The position numbers and the translations under genes are program-made. Below, one piece after another: positions 32,073 to 41,391 of a stretch of DNA of 64,000 nt; the first letter of the stretch is position 1, and the number at the start of each line of letters is the position of its first letter. The notes beneath the pieces were generated by a model that saw nothing but the letters and a program-made list of their open reading frames with translations, had not been told where the DNA came from and did no database searches. This stretch comes from Micromonospora echinaurantiaca (GTDB taxonomy: Bacteria > Actinomycetota > Actinomycetes > Mycobacteriales > Micromonosporaceae). The stretch is taken from positions 4,021,001-4,085,000 of the forward strand of contig NZ_LT607750.1 in assembly GCF_900090235.1 (NCBI RefSeq). Direction: 5' to 3'.

Positions 32073-32728
32073 CCCACCAGCTCCGGGCTGCCCTCGACGG
32101 CCGGGGTGCGGGCCCCGGCCCGCAGGGCGTCGGACCAGGTCACGATCTCGGTCAGCATGGTCGACAGCGACTCCTCCCGTCCGTCGCCCGGGGCGATCCT
32201 GCCGGGCGCGGTGGGATCGCCGGGATCCGACCCGGAGAAGTCGAAGTCGGTGAAGACCGAGAGCGAGACCTGGGTGGGTACCACCGCCGCGCGCACCTCG
32301 GCCAGGATCAGCCGCAGGTGGTCGGCAGCCCGGTTGCCGCCCTGCACGCCGTAGCTGAGCAGCCCGACCACCTTGTCGTTCCACTCCGCGTACAGGTAGT
32401 CGATGGCGTTCTTCAGCCCGGCGGGGATCGAGTGGTTGTACTCCGGGGTGACGAAGACGAACGCGTCGCAGGCGGCCACGACCGCGCTCCACCGGCGGGT
32501 GTGCGGCTGCCGGTAGTCGCCGAACATCGCCGGCACGGGCTCGTCGAGCAGCGGCAACGCCTGCTCCGCCAGGTCGATCACCTCGATCTCGGCGACGCCG
32601 GCGCGTACCGCCGGGTGGCGGGACGCCACCTGTACGGCCCACCCGGCGACCGCGCCACCGCGCCGGCCGGGGCGGGTGCTTCCCACGATCAGACCGATCC
32701 GGGTCGGTCCTGCTGTCTGTGTTCTCAT
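32069..32728 (-). CDS. NAD(P)H-dependent FMN reductase
   Basis: 219 residues from the ATG at 32728. IGLIVGSTRPGRRGGAVA near the N-terminus is the flavodoxin-like phosphate-binding loop (GSTRxxR). FVFVTPEYNHSIPAGLKNAIDYLYAEWNDKVVGLLSYGVQGGNRA is diagnostic of the FMN_red family. It would reduce flavin or quinones with NAD(P)H. Encoded with the small ABM-like protein and divergent from an XRE regulator (32833) that may control it. Confidence 0.92.
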   Translation of the reverse strand: MRTQTAGPTRIGLIVGSTRPGRRGGAVAGWAVQVASRHPAVRAGVAEIEVIDLAEQALPLLDEPVPAMFGDYRQPHTRRWSAVVAACDAFVFVTPEYNHSIPAGLKNAIDYLYAEWNDKVVGLLSYGVQGGNRAADHLRLILAEVRAAVVPTQVSLSVFTDFDFSGSDPGDPTAPGRIAPGDGREESLSTMLTEIVTWSDALRAGARTPAVEGSPELVG

Positions 32729-32832
32729 GCCGACGATCGTCGGGCCGGGCACCGATGGTGGGGAGGCCGGCGCGAGGGTGGCCCTGCCGGGGCCACCCAA
32801 CGGGCCTCGCGCGCTGCCAGACTGTGCGGGTG

Positions 32833-33684
32833 ATGGACGGAGAGCTGGGCGCGTTCCTGCGCAGCCGGCGAGAGGCTGTCCGGCCGGCCGACGTGGGTCT
32901 CGCCCCGGGTCCGCGCCGCCGCACGGCCGCCCTGCGTCGGGCGGAGCTGGCGACGCTGGCCCAGGTGAGCGTCGAGTACCTGACCCGGCTGGAGCAGGGG
33001 CGCGACACCCGCCCGTCGCCGGAGATTCTCGCCGCGCTCGCCGACGCCCTGCTGCTCGACGACGCCGATCGGGACCACCTGCAGCAGCTCGCGATGGTCA
33101 GCCACAGCCGGCAACTGTGCCCGGGCGAGCGGCCGTCGGCCGCCCGCACCGTCCGCCCGACGGTCCGGGCCGTGCTCGACGGGCTGCGCGACGCCCCGGC
33201 GTACGTGGTGAACCAGCTCAGCGACGTGCTGGCCTGGAACGACGCCTTCGACCGGCTGGCCCGCCCGCTGGGCCTGTTGGACGGGAACCGGCCGAACCTG
33301 CTGTGGTTCACACTCGCCGACGAGCGTGCCCGCGACCACTTCCCGAAGTGGGCGGAGCTGGCCGACCAGCAGGTAGCCGAGCTGCACCGGTTACGCCGGG
33401 GCGACCCGGCCACCGACGCCTTCGCCGATCGGCTGGCCCGCACCGTCGGCGCGCCGTTCACCGAACGCTGGGAGCGGCGTCCGGTGGCCGCCCCACGGAC
33501 CGGCGTCCGGGAGCTGCGGCACCCGGAGGTCGGCCCGCTGCGGCTGGCGTACGAGATCCTGGAGCTGGCCGACGCCGCCCCCCAGCGGATCGTCGTCCAG
33601 CTCCCGGCCGACGCCGCCTCCGCCGCCAACCTGGACCGGCTCCTCGGCCGCCGGCCCGGACAACTGCGCTCCGTCGCCGGCTGA
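32833..33684 (+). CDS. XRE-family regulator with MmyB-like ligand-binding domain
   Basis: 283 residues; ATG at 32833 preceded directly by GTG. The helix-turn-helix is RRAELATLAQVSVEYLTRLEQGRDTRPSPEILAALADAL. The C-terminal half (VVNQLSDVLAWNDAFDRLARPLG, NLLWFTLADERARDHFPKWAELAD) is the MmyB-like domain of actinobacterial regulators that often control adjacent oxidoreductases. It is divergent from the FMN reductase gene with a 104-bp gap, the usual arrangement for a local repressor. Confidence 0.93.
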   Translation: MDGELGAFLRSRREAVRPADVGLAPGPRRRTAALRRAELATLAQVSVEYLTRLEQGRDTRPSPEILAALADALLLDDADRDHLQQLAMVSHSRQLCPGERPSAARTVRPTVRAVLDGLRDAPAYVVNQLSDVLAWNDAFDRLARPLGLLDGNRPNLLWFTLADERARDHFPKWAELADQQVAELHRLRRGDPATDAFADRLARTVGAPFTERWERRPVAAPRTGVRELRHPEVGPLRLAYEILELADAAPQRIVVQLPADAASAANLDRLLGRRPGQLRSVAG

Positions 33685-33761
33685 CCGGCGGCTCGACCAG
33701 ACGGACGGTGCGGTGAAACAGCACCGGCAAGGTCCCCCGGCCCGACGGGCCGCGAAGCCGC

Positions 33762-34367
33762 TCAGGTGGCGGCCCGGACGAGCTCCACGAAGTAGCGGTG
33801 CAGCCGCAGGTCACCGGTGAGTTCGGGGTGGAACGAGGTGGCCAGCAGGTTGCCCTGCCGCACCGCCACGATCCGGCCGGCGGCCGGGCCCTCGGTCACC
33901 GTGCCGAGCACCTCGACGCCGTCGCCGACCCGCTCCACCCACGGCGCCCGGATGAACACCGCGTGGAACGGCCCGCCCTCGACGCCGTCGACCGCCACCG
34001 GGGCCTCGAACGAGTCCACCTGCCGGCCGAACGCGTTGCGCCGCACGGTCATCTCGAGGCCGTCGAAGCCCCGCTGGTCGGGACGGCCGTCGAGCACCTC
34101 CCGCGCCAGCATGATCATGCCGGCGCAGGAGCCGTAGACCGGCATGCCGCCGGCGATCCGCTTGTCGATCGGCTCGCGCAGCTCGAAGATGTCGGCCAGC
34201 TTGCTGATCGTGGTGGACTCCCCGCCGGGGATGACCAGCCCGTGCACCGCGTCCAGTTCCTCGGGCCGGCGGACCGGGCGGGCGTCCGCGCCCGCCCCGG
34301 TCAGCGCCGCGACGTGCTCACGCACGTCGCCTTGGAGGGCGAGCACACCGACGGTGGGCCCGCTCAT
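33762..34367 (-). CDS. pdxT: Pyridoxal 5'-phosphate synthase glutaminase subunit
   Basis: 201 residues from the ATG at 34367; a GTG two codons earlier overlaps the pdxS stop. Class I glutaminase fold: [27 protein letters not shown], catalytic Cys in [11 protein letters not shown], and the His/Glu pair in [10 protein letters not shown]. It hydrolyses glutamine and channels ammonia to PdxS to make vitamin B6. Encoded directly after pdxS, as in mycobacteria (snoP). Confidence 0.97.
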   Translation of the reverse strand: MSGPTVGVLALQGDVREHVAALTGAGADARPVRRPEELDAVHGLVIPGGESTTISKLADIFELREPIDKRIAGGMPVYGSCAGMIMLAREVLDGRPDQRGFDGLEMTVRRNAFGRQVDSFEAPVAVDGVEGGPFHAVFIRAPWVERVGDGVEVLGTVTEGPAAGRIVAVRQGNLLATSFHPELTGDLRLHRYFVELVRAAT

Positions 34368-34369
34368 GG

Positions 34370-35284
34370 TCACCAGCCCCGCTCGGCCAGCCGGTGCGGC
34401 TGCGGGATCTCGTCGACGTTGATGCCGACCATCGCCTCGCCGAGACCACGGGAGACCTTGGCCAGCACGTCCGGGTCGTCGTGGAAGGTGGTGGCCTTCA
34501 CGATCGCGGCGGCGCGCTGGGCCGGGTTGCCGGACTTGAAGATGCCCGAGCCGACGAAGACACCCTCGGCGCCGAGCTGCATCATCATGGCGGCGTCGGC
34601 CGGGGTGGCGATCCCACCGGCGGTGAACAGCACCACCGGCAGCTTGCCGGTCTGGGCGACCTCCTTGACCAGCTCGTACGGGGCCTGGAGCTCCTTGGCC
34701 GCGACGTACAGCTCGTCCTCCGGCAGCGACTGCAACCGGCGGATCTCCTTGCGGATCTTCCGCATGTGGGTGGTGGCGTTGGAGACGTCACCGGTGCCGG
34801 CCTCGCCCTTGGACCGGATCATGGCCGCGCCCTCGGTGATCCGGCGCAGCGCCTCGCCCAGGTTGGTCGCGCCGCAGACGAACGGGACGGTGAACGCCCA
34901 CTTGTCGATGTGGTTCTCGTAGTCGGCCGGGGTCAGCACCTCGGACTCGTCGATGTAGTCGACGCCGAGCGACTGGAGGATCCGGGCCTCCACGAAGTGG
35001 CCGATCCGGGCCTTGGCCATCACCGGAATCGAGACGGCGTTGATGATGCCGTCGATCATGTCCGGGTCGCTCATCCGGGACACCCCGCCCTGGGCGCGGA
35101 TGTCGGCGGGCACCCGCTCGAGCGCCATCACGGCGACGGCGCCGGCGTCCTCGGCGATCCGGGCCTGCTCGGCGTTGACCACGTCCATGATCACGCCACC
35201 CTTGAGCATCTCGGCCATGCCGCGCTTGACGCGGGCGGTGCCGACAACGGGGGCGCTGGTGTGCTGAGAAGTGGTGTCGGGCAC
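34370..35284 (-). CDS. pdxS: Pyridoxal 5'-phosphate synthase lyase subunit
   Basis: 304 residues, normal length. [56 protein letters not shown] is one of the most conserved stretches in the family. Catalytic lysines lie in [12 protein letters not shown] and [15 protein letters not shown] contexts. It condenses ribose 5-phosphate, glyceraldehyde 3-phosphate and ammonia from PdxT into PLP. First gene of the pdxST unit; no PdxR regulator gene lies next to it. Confidence 0.98.
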   Translation of the reverse strand: MPDTTSQHTSAPVVGTARVKRGMAEMLKGGVIMDVVNAEQARIAEDAGAVAVMALERVPADIRAQGGVSRMSDPDMIDGIINAVSIPVMAKARIGHFVEARILQSLGVDYIDESEVLTPADYENHIDKWAFTVPFVCGATNLGEALRRITEGAAMIRSKGEAGTGDVSNATTHMRKIRKEIRRLQSLPEDELYVAAKELQAPYELVKEVAQTGKLPVVLFTAGGIATPADAAMMMQLGAEGVFVGSGIFKSGNPAQRAAAIVKATTFHDDPDVLAKVSRGLGEAMVGINVDEIPQPHRLAERGW

Positions 35285-35327
35285 GGGTTATCGCTCCTCA
35301 GGCGTGCTCGGGAGGGTGGCAGCGGAG

Positions 35328-35333
35328 ATGCTA
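35328..35333 (-). promoter_or_regulatory. Predicted -10 box for pdxS
   Basis: TAGCAT on the minus strand (35328-35333), leader about 37 nt. No good -35. The remainder of 35285-35495 shows no gene. Confidence 0.4.
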
Positions 35334-35495
35334 CGCCCGACGCAACGCCACTCCGACAGCCAATCAGACCCCCGGTGGCCTGCGATGTGGCCGCCGTCAC
35401 CCACCCCCGCGACATCAGCCCGACCGGCCGGCTGAGTCGTTCACGACATCAGCTCCACAGGCCCCGACCGCATCGAGCTGCCACCACCCCCCGGC

Positions 35496-35999
35496 TTAAC
35501 CGGCCGGGACGTCCGCCGGGAGGGTGAGGGTGGGGTCGTCGATGTCGAAGTAGCGCGGCCAGGGGTGCCGGCGCCCCATCCGCAACAGCCGCACCAGCGG
35601 TCGCCGGCGGGCGGCTCGCGCGTCCCGGACCAGGTCGGTGTGCACCTGCCGGGCCAGGGCCAGCCGGCGGCTGGCGGCGATCACCGCCTCGCAGTCCGGG
35701 TCGGCCGGGTCGAGCTGCACCGCGCGCAACTGCCGGGTGAGGTCGTTCTCGGCGGCCTCCCGCTCGTCCGGGTGGGCGTCCAGGGCGATCCGCGCGGCGG
35801 CGTACAGCTCGACGCCGTACCGCCGCTCGGCCAGCACCGCGGCGGCCGCGGCCCGGCGCAGCAGGTGGGCGTCGAGCGCGCGGGCCGCCAGCTCCGCGCG
35901 GCCCTGCAGCCGCTCGACCCGGCCGGCGGTCCAAATCAGGTACGCCGCGACCAGCGCGACGACCAGGGTCGTGCCCACCACCCACCACATGCCCGGCAT
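35496..35999 (-). CDS. Single-pass membrane protein of unknown function
   Basis: 167 residues from the ATG at 35999; an ATG three codons later is possible. One membrane helix at residues 4-22 (WWVVGTTLVVALVAAYLIW), then a long helical cytoplasmic region rich in Ala/Arg (RVERLQGRAELAARALDAHLLRRAAAA, then RYGVELYAAARIALDAHPDEREAAENDLTR). It corresponds by position to mycobacterial Rv2609c, near pimA; whether it is homologous is not established here. Confidence 0.75.
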   Translation of the reverse strand: MPGMWWVVGTTLVVALVAAYLIWTAGRVERLQGRAELAARALDAHLLRRAAAAAVLAERRYGVELYAAARIALDAHPDEREAAENDLTRQLRAVQLDPADPDCEAVIAASRRLALARQVHTDLVRDARAARRRPLVRLLRMGRRHPWPRYFDIDDPTLTLPADVPAG

Positions 36000-36081
36000 C
36001 GTAGTGCTGCTCCGTTCCGGTCTCCTCCGGCCGTCGCCGGACCCGATGCTCCGGTCACCCAAGCACCACGCGCCACCCGGG

Positions 36082-37242
36082 TCAGCCCAGCCCCACCCAT
36101 TCCGTGTCGATGACCCGCCCGTCGGTGGCCTCGATCGCCGCTGCGTATACCTCCAGAACCCGGCGGGCAACCACGGGCCAGTCGAAATTCGCCACCACCT
36201 GGTCGCCGCAGGCGGTCAGTTCCGCCCGCTGCCGCGGGTCGTCGAGCAGCTCGGTGAGCGCGGCGCGCAGCGCCGCCGCGTCCCCGGTCGGGAAGAGCCG
36301 CCCCGCCCGGCCGCCGTCGAGCACCCGGCGGAACGCGTCGAGGTCGCTGGCCACCACGCTGGTCCCGGCCGCCAGCGCCTCGGTGAGGATCATGCCGAAC
36401 GACTCGCCGCCGGTGTTCGGCGCCACGTAGAGGTGCACGCTGCGCAGCATGCGCGCCTTGTCCGCCTCGGGGACCAGCCCAAGGAAGGTCACCCGGTCGC
36501 GCAGCCCGGCCGGGAACCGGTCGTACAGGTCGTCGGGGTCACCCGGCCCGGCGACCAGCAGCCGCAGCCCGGGGCGCTGGGCGGCCAGCTCGACGAAGGC
36601 GTCCCGGAGCACCGGGAAACCCTTGCGCGCCTCGGTGAACCGGCCCAGGAACCCGATCGAGCCGCCCTCGCCCGGCGCGCACTCCCCCGGCCAGCCCGGC
36701 AGCGGCTCGGCGTCGGTGAACTTCGCGACGGCCACCCCGTTCGGGATCTCCACCGCCCCGCCGTCCATGTGCTCGACCTGCACCTTGCGAGCCAGCGCGC
36801 TGACCGCGATCCGGGCGGTGATCCGCTCCAGCACGATCTGGAGCACGCCCTGCGCCGCGGCCAGCGCCCGGGACCGGGTCATCGCTGTGTGGAAGGTGGC
36901 CACCACGGGCCCGCGGGCGGAGAGCACGGCGAGCAGCGAGAGGCTGAGCGTGAGCGGCTCGTGCACGTGCAGCACGTCGAAGTCGCCGCGGGTGAGCCAG
37001 CGCCGCACCCGGGCCGTGGAGACCGGCCCGAACGCGATCCGGGCCACCGAGCCGTTGTACGGCAGCGGCACCGCCCGCCCGGCCGGCACCACGTACGGCG
37101 GCAGCGGTGAGTCCTCGTCGGCCGGGGCGAGCACACTCACCTGGTGGCCGAGCCCGATCAGCGCCTCGGCCAGGTCCATGACGTGGTTCTGCACCCCACC
37201 GGGTACGTCGAACGAGTACGGACACACGATGCCGATCCGCAC
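36082..37242 (-). CDS. pimA: Phosphatidyl-myo-inositol mannosyltransferase
   Basis: 386 residues from the GTG at 37242, one base after the stop of a repeat-borne mini-ORF. GT-B fold of family GT4: N-terminal RIGIVCPYSFDVPGGVQNHVMDLAEAL with the acceptor-side GG loop, VLHVHEPL, and the C-terminal donor motif GESFGMILTEALAAGTSVVAS with E-x7-E. The order pgsA-patA-pimA on the same strand supports PimA, which mannosylates phosphatidylinositol at the cytoplasmic membrane as the first PIM step. Confidence 0.93.
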   Translation of the reverse strand: MRIGIVCPYSFDVPGGVQNHVMDLAEALIGLGHQVSVLAPADEDSPLPPYVVPAGRAVPLPYNGSVARIAFGPVSTARVRRWLTRGDFDVLHVHEPLTLSLSLLAVLSARGPVVATFHTAMTRSRALAAAQGVLQIVLERITARIAVSALARKVQVEHMDGGAVEIPNGVAVAKFTDAEPLPGWPGECAPGEGGSIGFLGRFTEARKGFPVLRDAFVELAAQRPGLRLLVAGPGDPDDLYDRFPAGLRDRVTFLGLVPEADKARMLRSVHLYVAPNTGGESFGMILTEALAAGTSVVASDLDAFRRVLDGGRAGRLFPTGDAAALRAALTELLDDPRQRAELTACGDQVVANFDWPVVARRVLEVYAAAIEATDGRVIDTEWVGLG

Positions 37243-37243
37243 G

Positions 37244-37360
37244 TCAACGCCCTTTGTTCGCGACTGCCCGGATCCGCTCCGCCGTGCTCCTCGCGCTCAC
37301 GGGTGCCACCTCTGTTCGCGACTGCGGGGCTCGCAAACCCGGCTCACTCCTCGCGCTCAC
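37244..37360 (-). repeat. Tandem repeat carrying a 38-codon mini-ORF between patA and pimA
   Basis: Two imperfect units of about 60 nt. GTGAGCGCGAGGAG begins at 37360 and again at 37300 (minus strand), and GCAGTCGCGAACA ends each unit (37313-37325 and 37255-37267). From the GTG at 37360, overlapping the patA stop, runs a 38-residue frame starting VSARSEPGL. It stops 1 nt before the pimA GTG. The element therefore keeps a stop-start chain from patA to pimA. Confidence 0.75.
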
Positions 37361-38307
37361 CGCTGCCTCTCCCTCGAAAGCTGTCCGGTGGCCGGCGAGG
37401 GCATGGCCGCGCCGTCGACTGGGCCACGCTGGTCCAGCCACATCCGTTGCAACATGTGCCAGTCTTCCGGATGCCGGGCGATACCGGCCGCCAGACTGTC
37501 GGCGATCCGCTGGGTCAGCGACCGCACGCGCTCGTCGAGCGGGCCCTCCTCGGGGCCGGGTACCGGCAGCGGTCCGGCCAGCGAGGCCCGGGCGGCGTCC
37601 GGTTCGTACCACATCGAGGCGACGTAGAGGGGCGCCCCGGTGCGCAGCGCGAGCAGCGCCGGCCCGGCCGGCATCCGAGTGCGGGCGCCGAAGAAGTCGA
37701 CCTCCACGCCCCGGGCGGAGAGGTCCCGGTCGGCCAGCAGCGGCACCACCGCCCCGGCGCGCAGCCGGTCCACCAGCACGTCGAACGCCGGCCGATCCCC
37801 GCCGTGGGTGGGCAGGATCTCCATGCCGAGACTGCGGCGGAAGGCGAGGAACCGCTGGTAGACGCCCTCCGGCTTGAGCCGCTCGGCGACCGTGGTGATC
37901 GGCCAGCCGGTGGCCGCGACCCAGGCGCCGGCCGCGTCCCAGTTGCCGGCGTGCGGCAGCGCCACCACCGCGCCCCGACGGGCGGCCACGTCGGCGGCGA
38001 GCAGTTCCTCACCGTCGAGCCGGAACCCGGCCAGGATCTCCCGGCGGCTCAGCGAGGGCAGCCGGAACGCCTCCATCCAGTACCGGGCGTACGACCGCAG
38101 GCCCGCCCGGACCAGCTCGTCCAGCTCCGGCTCCGGCAGGTCCGGCCCGACCACCCGGCGCAGGTTCGCCCGCAGCCGGTCCGTACCGCCGCCACCCCGG
38201 CGGTGGGCGCGGTCCGCGCCCGCCCGGAACGCCGCGGCCACGACGGGCCGCGGCAGCGCGCGGATCACCCGCCAGCCGGCGACGTAGCCGAGCTCGGTGA
38301 GATTCAC
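37357..38307 (-). CDS. patA: Phosphatidylinositol mannoside acyltransferase
   Basis: 316 residues from the GTG at 38307, overlapping the pgsA stop (GTGA). LpxL/HtrB-type acyltransferase: the H-x4-D motif is PHAGNWD with H119 and D124. Further family blocks are VPLLADRDLSARGVEVDFFGA and HPEDWHMLQRMWLD. Known PatA acylates the 6-position of the mannose on PIM1/PIM2 at the inner membrane face. Third enzyme of the PIM block. Confidence 0.94.
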   Translation of the reverse strand: MNLTELGYVAGWRVIRALPRPVVAAAFRAGADRAHRRGGGGTDRLRANLRRVVGPDLPEPELDELVRAGLRSYARYWMEAFRLPSLSRREILAGFRLDGEELLAADVAARRGAVVALPHAGNWDAAGAWVAATGWPITTVAERLKPEGVYQRFLAFRRSLGMEILPTHGGDRPAFDVLVDRLRAGAVVPLLADRDLSARGVEVDFFGARTRMPAGPALLALRTGAPLYVASMWYEPDAARASLAGPLPVPGPEEGPLDERVRSLTQRIADSLAAGIARHPEDWHMLQRMWLDQRGPVDGAAMPSPATGQLSRERQR

Positions 38308-38936
38308 CGATTTCCGTCCAGGGTGTGGATGCGCTGCGCCTGTCGGTACACGTGCAGCATCCGCTGCCCGACCGTGAAGATCGACACGGCGGCGAGCAGC
38401 CAGAGCGCGATCTCCAGCGCCGGGTCGACGCCGAGGCCGGTGAGCAGCCCGCCGACCCCGACGATGAGCAGCCGCTCGGTGCGCTCGGCGATGCCCACGT
38501 TGCAGGTCATCCCGAGGCCCTCGGCGCGTGCCTTGACGTACGACACCAGCGCGCCGGCGGCCAGGCAGAGCAGCGCGGCGGCGACCCCGGAGTACTGGTG
38601 CTCGGTGGCCAGCCAGTACGCCACGGCGCCGAAGACCGCGCTGTCGGCGACCCGGTCCATGCTCGAGTCGAGGAACGCGCCGAACCGGGTGGAGCCCCCG
38701 CTCATCCGGGCCATCGTCCCGTCGAGCAGGTCGGTGAGCGCGAAGACGGTGACGATCAGGGCCCCGGCGACCAGATGACCGCGGGCACCGAAGCCGAGTG
38801 CGCCGACGAGCACCCCGAGGGTGCCCGCCACGGTGACCGCGTTGGGAGTTACGCCCGCTCGGAGCAGGCCGCGTGCGACCGGCTCGACGACACGGGCCAT
38901 CCCCGCGCGAGCCGACACTTGGAAGATCTTCGCCAT
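38304..38936 (-). CDS. pgsA: Phosphatidylinositol phosphate synthase (CDP-alcohol phosphatidyltransferase)
   Basis: 210 residues with six membrane helices. The full CDP-alcohol motif is present: D69, D72-G73, A76-R77, G86, D90, D94 (DLLDGTMAR through FLDSSMD). In actinobacteria this gene position makes phosphatidylinositol phosphate from CDP-diacylglycerol and inositol phosphate, the precursor for PIMs. The stop overlaps the patA start. Confidence 0.94.
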   Translation of the reverse strand: MAKIFQVSARAGMARVVEPVARGLLRAGVTPNAVTVAGTLGVLVGALGFGARGHLVAGALIVTVFALTDLLDGTMARMSGGSTRFGAFLDSSMDRVADSAVFGAVAYWLATEHQYSGVAAALLCLAAGALVSYVKARAEGLGMTCNVGIAERTERLLIVGVGGLLTGLGVDPALEIALWLLAAVSIFTVGQRMLHVYRQAQRIHTLDGNR

Positions 38937-39177
38937 GGCGGTCCCACGATAACGGTCCGGCCAGCACCGGCTCTACGGCCGGTCAGGCGAGCCGCCCTTG
39001 TGCCGGCCGGGCATCGGGTGTGAGATCGAGCCGGGAGGTGAGCCAACTCACCCGCCCGCCCGTCACGTACCCGGAATCCAGCAGACAGCGGAGGATATCG
39101 CCGCGGGACCCGCCCCGGGCCGCTTCCCCGTCGCGCGCGGCGGTCGCCACCACCACCGGCTGAGGGAGGTGCGCCCC

Positions 39178-41337
39178 ATGGCGCAGAAGAATCAGGAGAA
39201 GGGGATCACCGGCGCGCCGGTGGTGACCGAACCCGGCAGGGTCCGCAACGTGGTGCTCGTCGGGCACTCCGGCGCGGGCAAGACGACCCTGGTCGAGGCG
39301 CTGCTCACGGCGAGCGGCACGATCACCCGGGCCGGCACGGTCACCGACGGCACCACGGTCTGCGACCACGACCCGGCGGCGGTACGCCAGCAGCGCTCGG
39401 TGAGCCTGGCCTGCGCGCCGCTGCTGCACGACGGCATCAAGGTCAACCTGCTGGACACCCCCGGTTACGCCGACTTCGTCGGTGAGCTGCGCGCCGGCCT
39501 GCGGGCCGCCGACGCCGCGCTCTTCGTGGTCTCCGCCGTGGACGGGATGGACGCCGCCACCGCCGCCCTGTGGGAGGAGTGCGCCGCGGTCGACATGCCC
39601 CGGGCGGTCGCCGTGAGCCGGCTCGACCACCCCCGGGCCGACTTCGACGAGGCGGTGGCGCTCTGCCAGCGGGTGTTCGGCGACAACGTGCTCCCGCTCT
39701 ACCTGCCGATGCTCGGCGACGACGGCGTCTCCACCGTCGGTCTGCTGGGCCTGATCACCCGGCGGGTCTTCGACTACACCGCCGGCCACCCGCCGGTGGT
39801 CCGCGACCCGGACCCGGAGCACCTGCCGGCCATCGCCGAGTCCCGCAACGAGCTGATCGAGGGGATCATCGCCGAGAGCGAGGACGAGTCCCTGATGGAC
39901 CGCTACCTCGGCGGCGAGGAGATCGGCACCGAGATCCTCATCGAGGACCTGGAGAAGGCGGTCGCCCGCGGCCACTTCTACCCGGTGGTGCCGGTCTGCG
40001 CGGAGACCGGCGTCGGGCTGGACGCGCTGCTGGAGGTGCTCACCGCCGGCTTCCCGTCGCCGCTGGAGCACGAACTGCCGGCGGTGAGCGGGGTGGACGG
40101 CTCGCCCCGCCCGCCGCTGACCTGCGACCCGGACGGCCCGCTGGTGGCCGAGGTGGTCAAGACCACCATCGACCGGCACGTCGGCCGGGTCTCCCTGGTC
40201 CGGGTCTTCTCCGGCACCCTGCGGCCCGAGCAGACGGTGCACGTCTCCGGGCACGGCCTGGCCGAACGCGGTCACCCCGACCACGACGCCGACGAGCGGG
40301 TCGGGCACATCTACACCCCGCTGGGCGCGAGCCTGCGCGAGGTGGCCAGTTGCGTGGCCGGCGACATCTGCGCGATCACCAAGTCGGGCAGCGCGGAGAC
40401 CGGCGACACCATCTCGGCCAAGGACGAGCCGCTGCTGATCGCCCCCTGGGAGATGCCCGAACCGCTGCTGCCGGTGGCGATCGTCGCGAAGAGCCGGGCC
40501 GACGAGGACGCGCTGGCCCGCAACCTGGCCCGGCTGGTCGCCGGCGACCCGACCATGCGGCTGGACCGCAACGCCGAGACCCACCAGCTGGTGCTCTGGT
40601 GCATGGGCGAGGCGCACGCCGACGTGGTGCTGGAGCGGCTGCGCGCCGGCGGGGTCGAGCTGGACACCGAGCCGGTCCGGGTGTCCCTGCGGGAGACGCT
40701 GACCGCCCCGGCCAAGGGGCACGGCCGGCACGTCAAGCAGTCCGGTGGGCACGGCCAGTACGCCGTCTGCGACATCGAGGTGGAGCCGCTGCCGCGCGGC
40801 GCCGGCTTCGAGTTCGTCGACCGGGTGGTCGGCGGGGCGGTGCCGCACAACTACATCCCCTCGGTGGAGAAGGGCGTACGCGCCCAGATGGAGCGCGGCC
40901 TGGTGGCCGGTCACCCGGTGGTCGACCTGCGGGTGACCCTCTTCGACGGCAAGGCGCACAGCGTCGACTCCTCCGACGCGGCCTTCCAGACCGCCGGCGC
41001 GCTGGCCCTCAAGGACGCGGCCGAGAAGGCCCAGCCGGTGCTGCTGGAGCCGGTCGACGAGGTGGTCATCCGGGTACCCGACTCGGCGGTCGGCTCGGTG
41101 ATGGGCGACCTGTCCGGTAGGCGCGGCCGGGTGCTCGGCACCGAACCGGACCCGGACGGCGAGGGGCGCACCCTGGTGCGCGCCGAGGTGCCCGCCACCG
41201 AGCTGCTCCGGTACGCCGTCGAGCTGCGCTCGATGACCTCGGGCACCGGCACCTTCCGCCGCGAGTTCGCCCGCTACGAGCCGATGCCCAGCCACCTGGC
41301 CGACCAGATCCGCAAGGAACACGCCAACCGCACCTGA
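39178..41337 (+). CDS. EF-G2-like translation-factor paralogue with degenerate GTPase motifs
   Basis: 719 residues from the ATG at 39178 with GGGAGGT upstream. P-loop GHSGAGKTT at 29-37, and G3 DTPGYADF. However, the switch I threonine block (RGITI in EF-G) is RSVSL, and the G4 motif NKxD is SRLD. Domains II-V follow, including RVRVSLRETL and HVKQSGGHGQYAVCDIE. These features match the EF-G2/FusA2 group; as I recall, the mycobacterial member lacks measurable GTPase activity. It is not the housekeeping EF-G. It stands alone, inserted in the PIM-HIT-thrS block. Confidence 0.9.
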   Translation: MAQKNQEKGITGAPVVTEPGRVRNVVLVGHSGAGKTTLVEALLTASGTITRAGTVTDGTTVCDHDPAAVRQQRSVSLACAPLLHDGIKVNLLDTPGYADFVGELRAGLRAADAALFVVSAVDGMDAATAALWEECAAVDMPRAVAVSRLDHPRADFDEAVALCQRVFGDNVLPLYLPMLGDDGVSTVGLLGLITRRVFDYTAGHPPVVRDPDPEHLPAIAESRNELIEGIIAESEDESLMDRYLGGEEIGTEILIEDLEKAVARGHFYPVVPVCAETGVGLDALLEVLTAGFPSPLEHELPAVSGVDGSPRPPLTCDPDGPLVAEVVKTTIDRHVGRVSLVRVFSGTLRPEQTVHVSGHGLAERGHPDHDADERVGHIYTPLGASLREVASCVAGDICAITKSGSAETGDTISAKDEPLLIAPWEMPEPLLPVAIVAKSRADEDALARNLARLVAGDPTMRLDRNAETHQLVLWCMGEAHADVVLERLRAGGVELDTEPVRVSLRETLTAPAKGHGRHVKQSGGHGQYAVCDIEVEPLPRGAGFEFVDRVVGGAVPHNYIPSVEKGVRAQMERGLVAGHPVVDLRVTLFDGKAHSVDSSDAAFQTAGALALKDAAEKAQPVLLEPVDEVVIRVPDSAVGSVMGDLSGRRGRVLGTEPDPDGEGRTLVRAEVPATELLRYAVELRSMTSGTGTFRREFARYEPMPSHLADQIRKEHANRT

Positions 41338-41352
41338 CCCGGACCATCCGCG

Positions 41353-41384
41353 CCCGCCCCGGCGGCTCCGGCGCTCGGGGCGGG
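41353..41384. terminator. Bidirectional hairpin terminator
   Basis: 9-bp stem (41353-41361 with 41376-41384), 14-nt loop, between convergent genes. Confidence 0.6.
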
Positions 41385-41391
41385 GGTGGGG

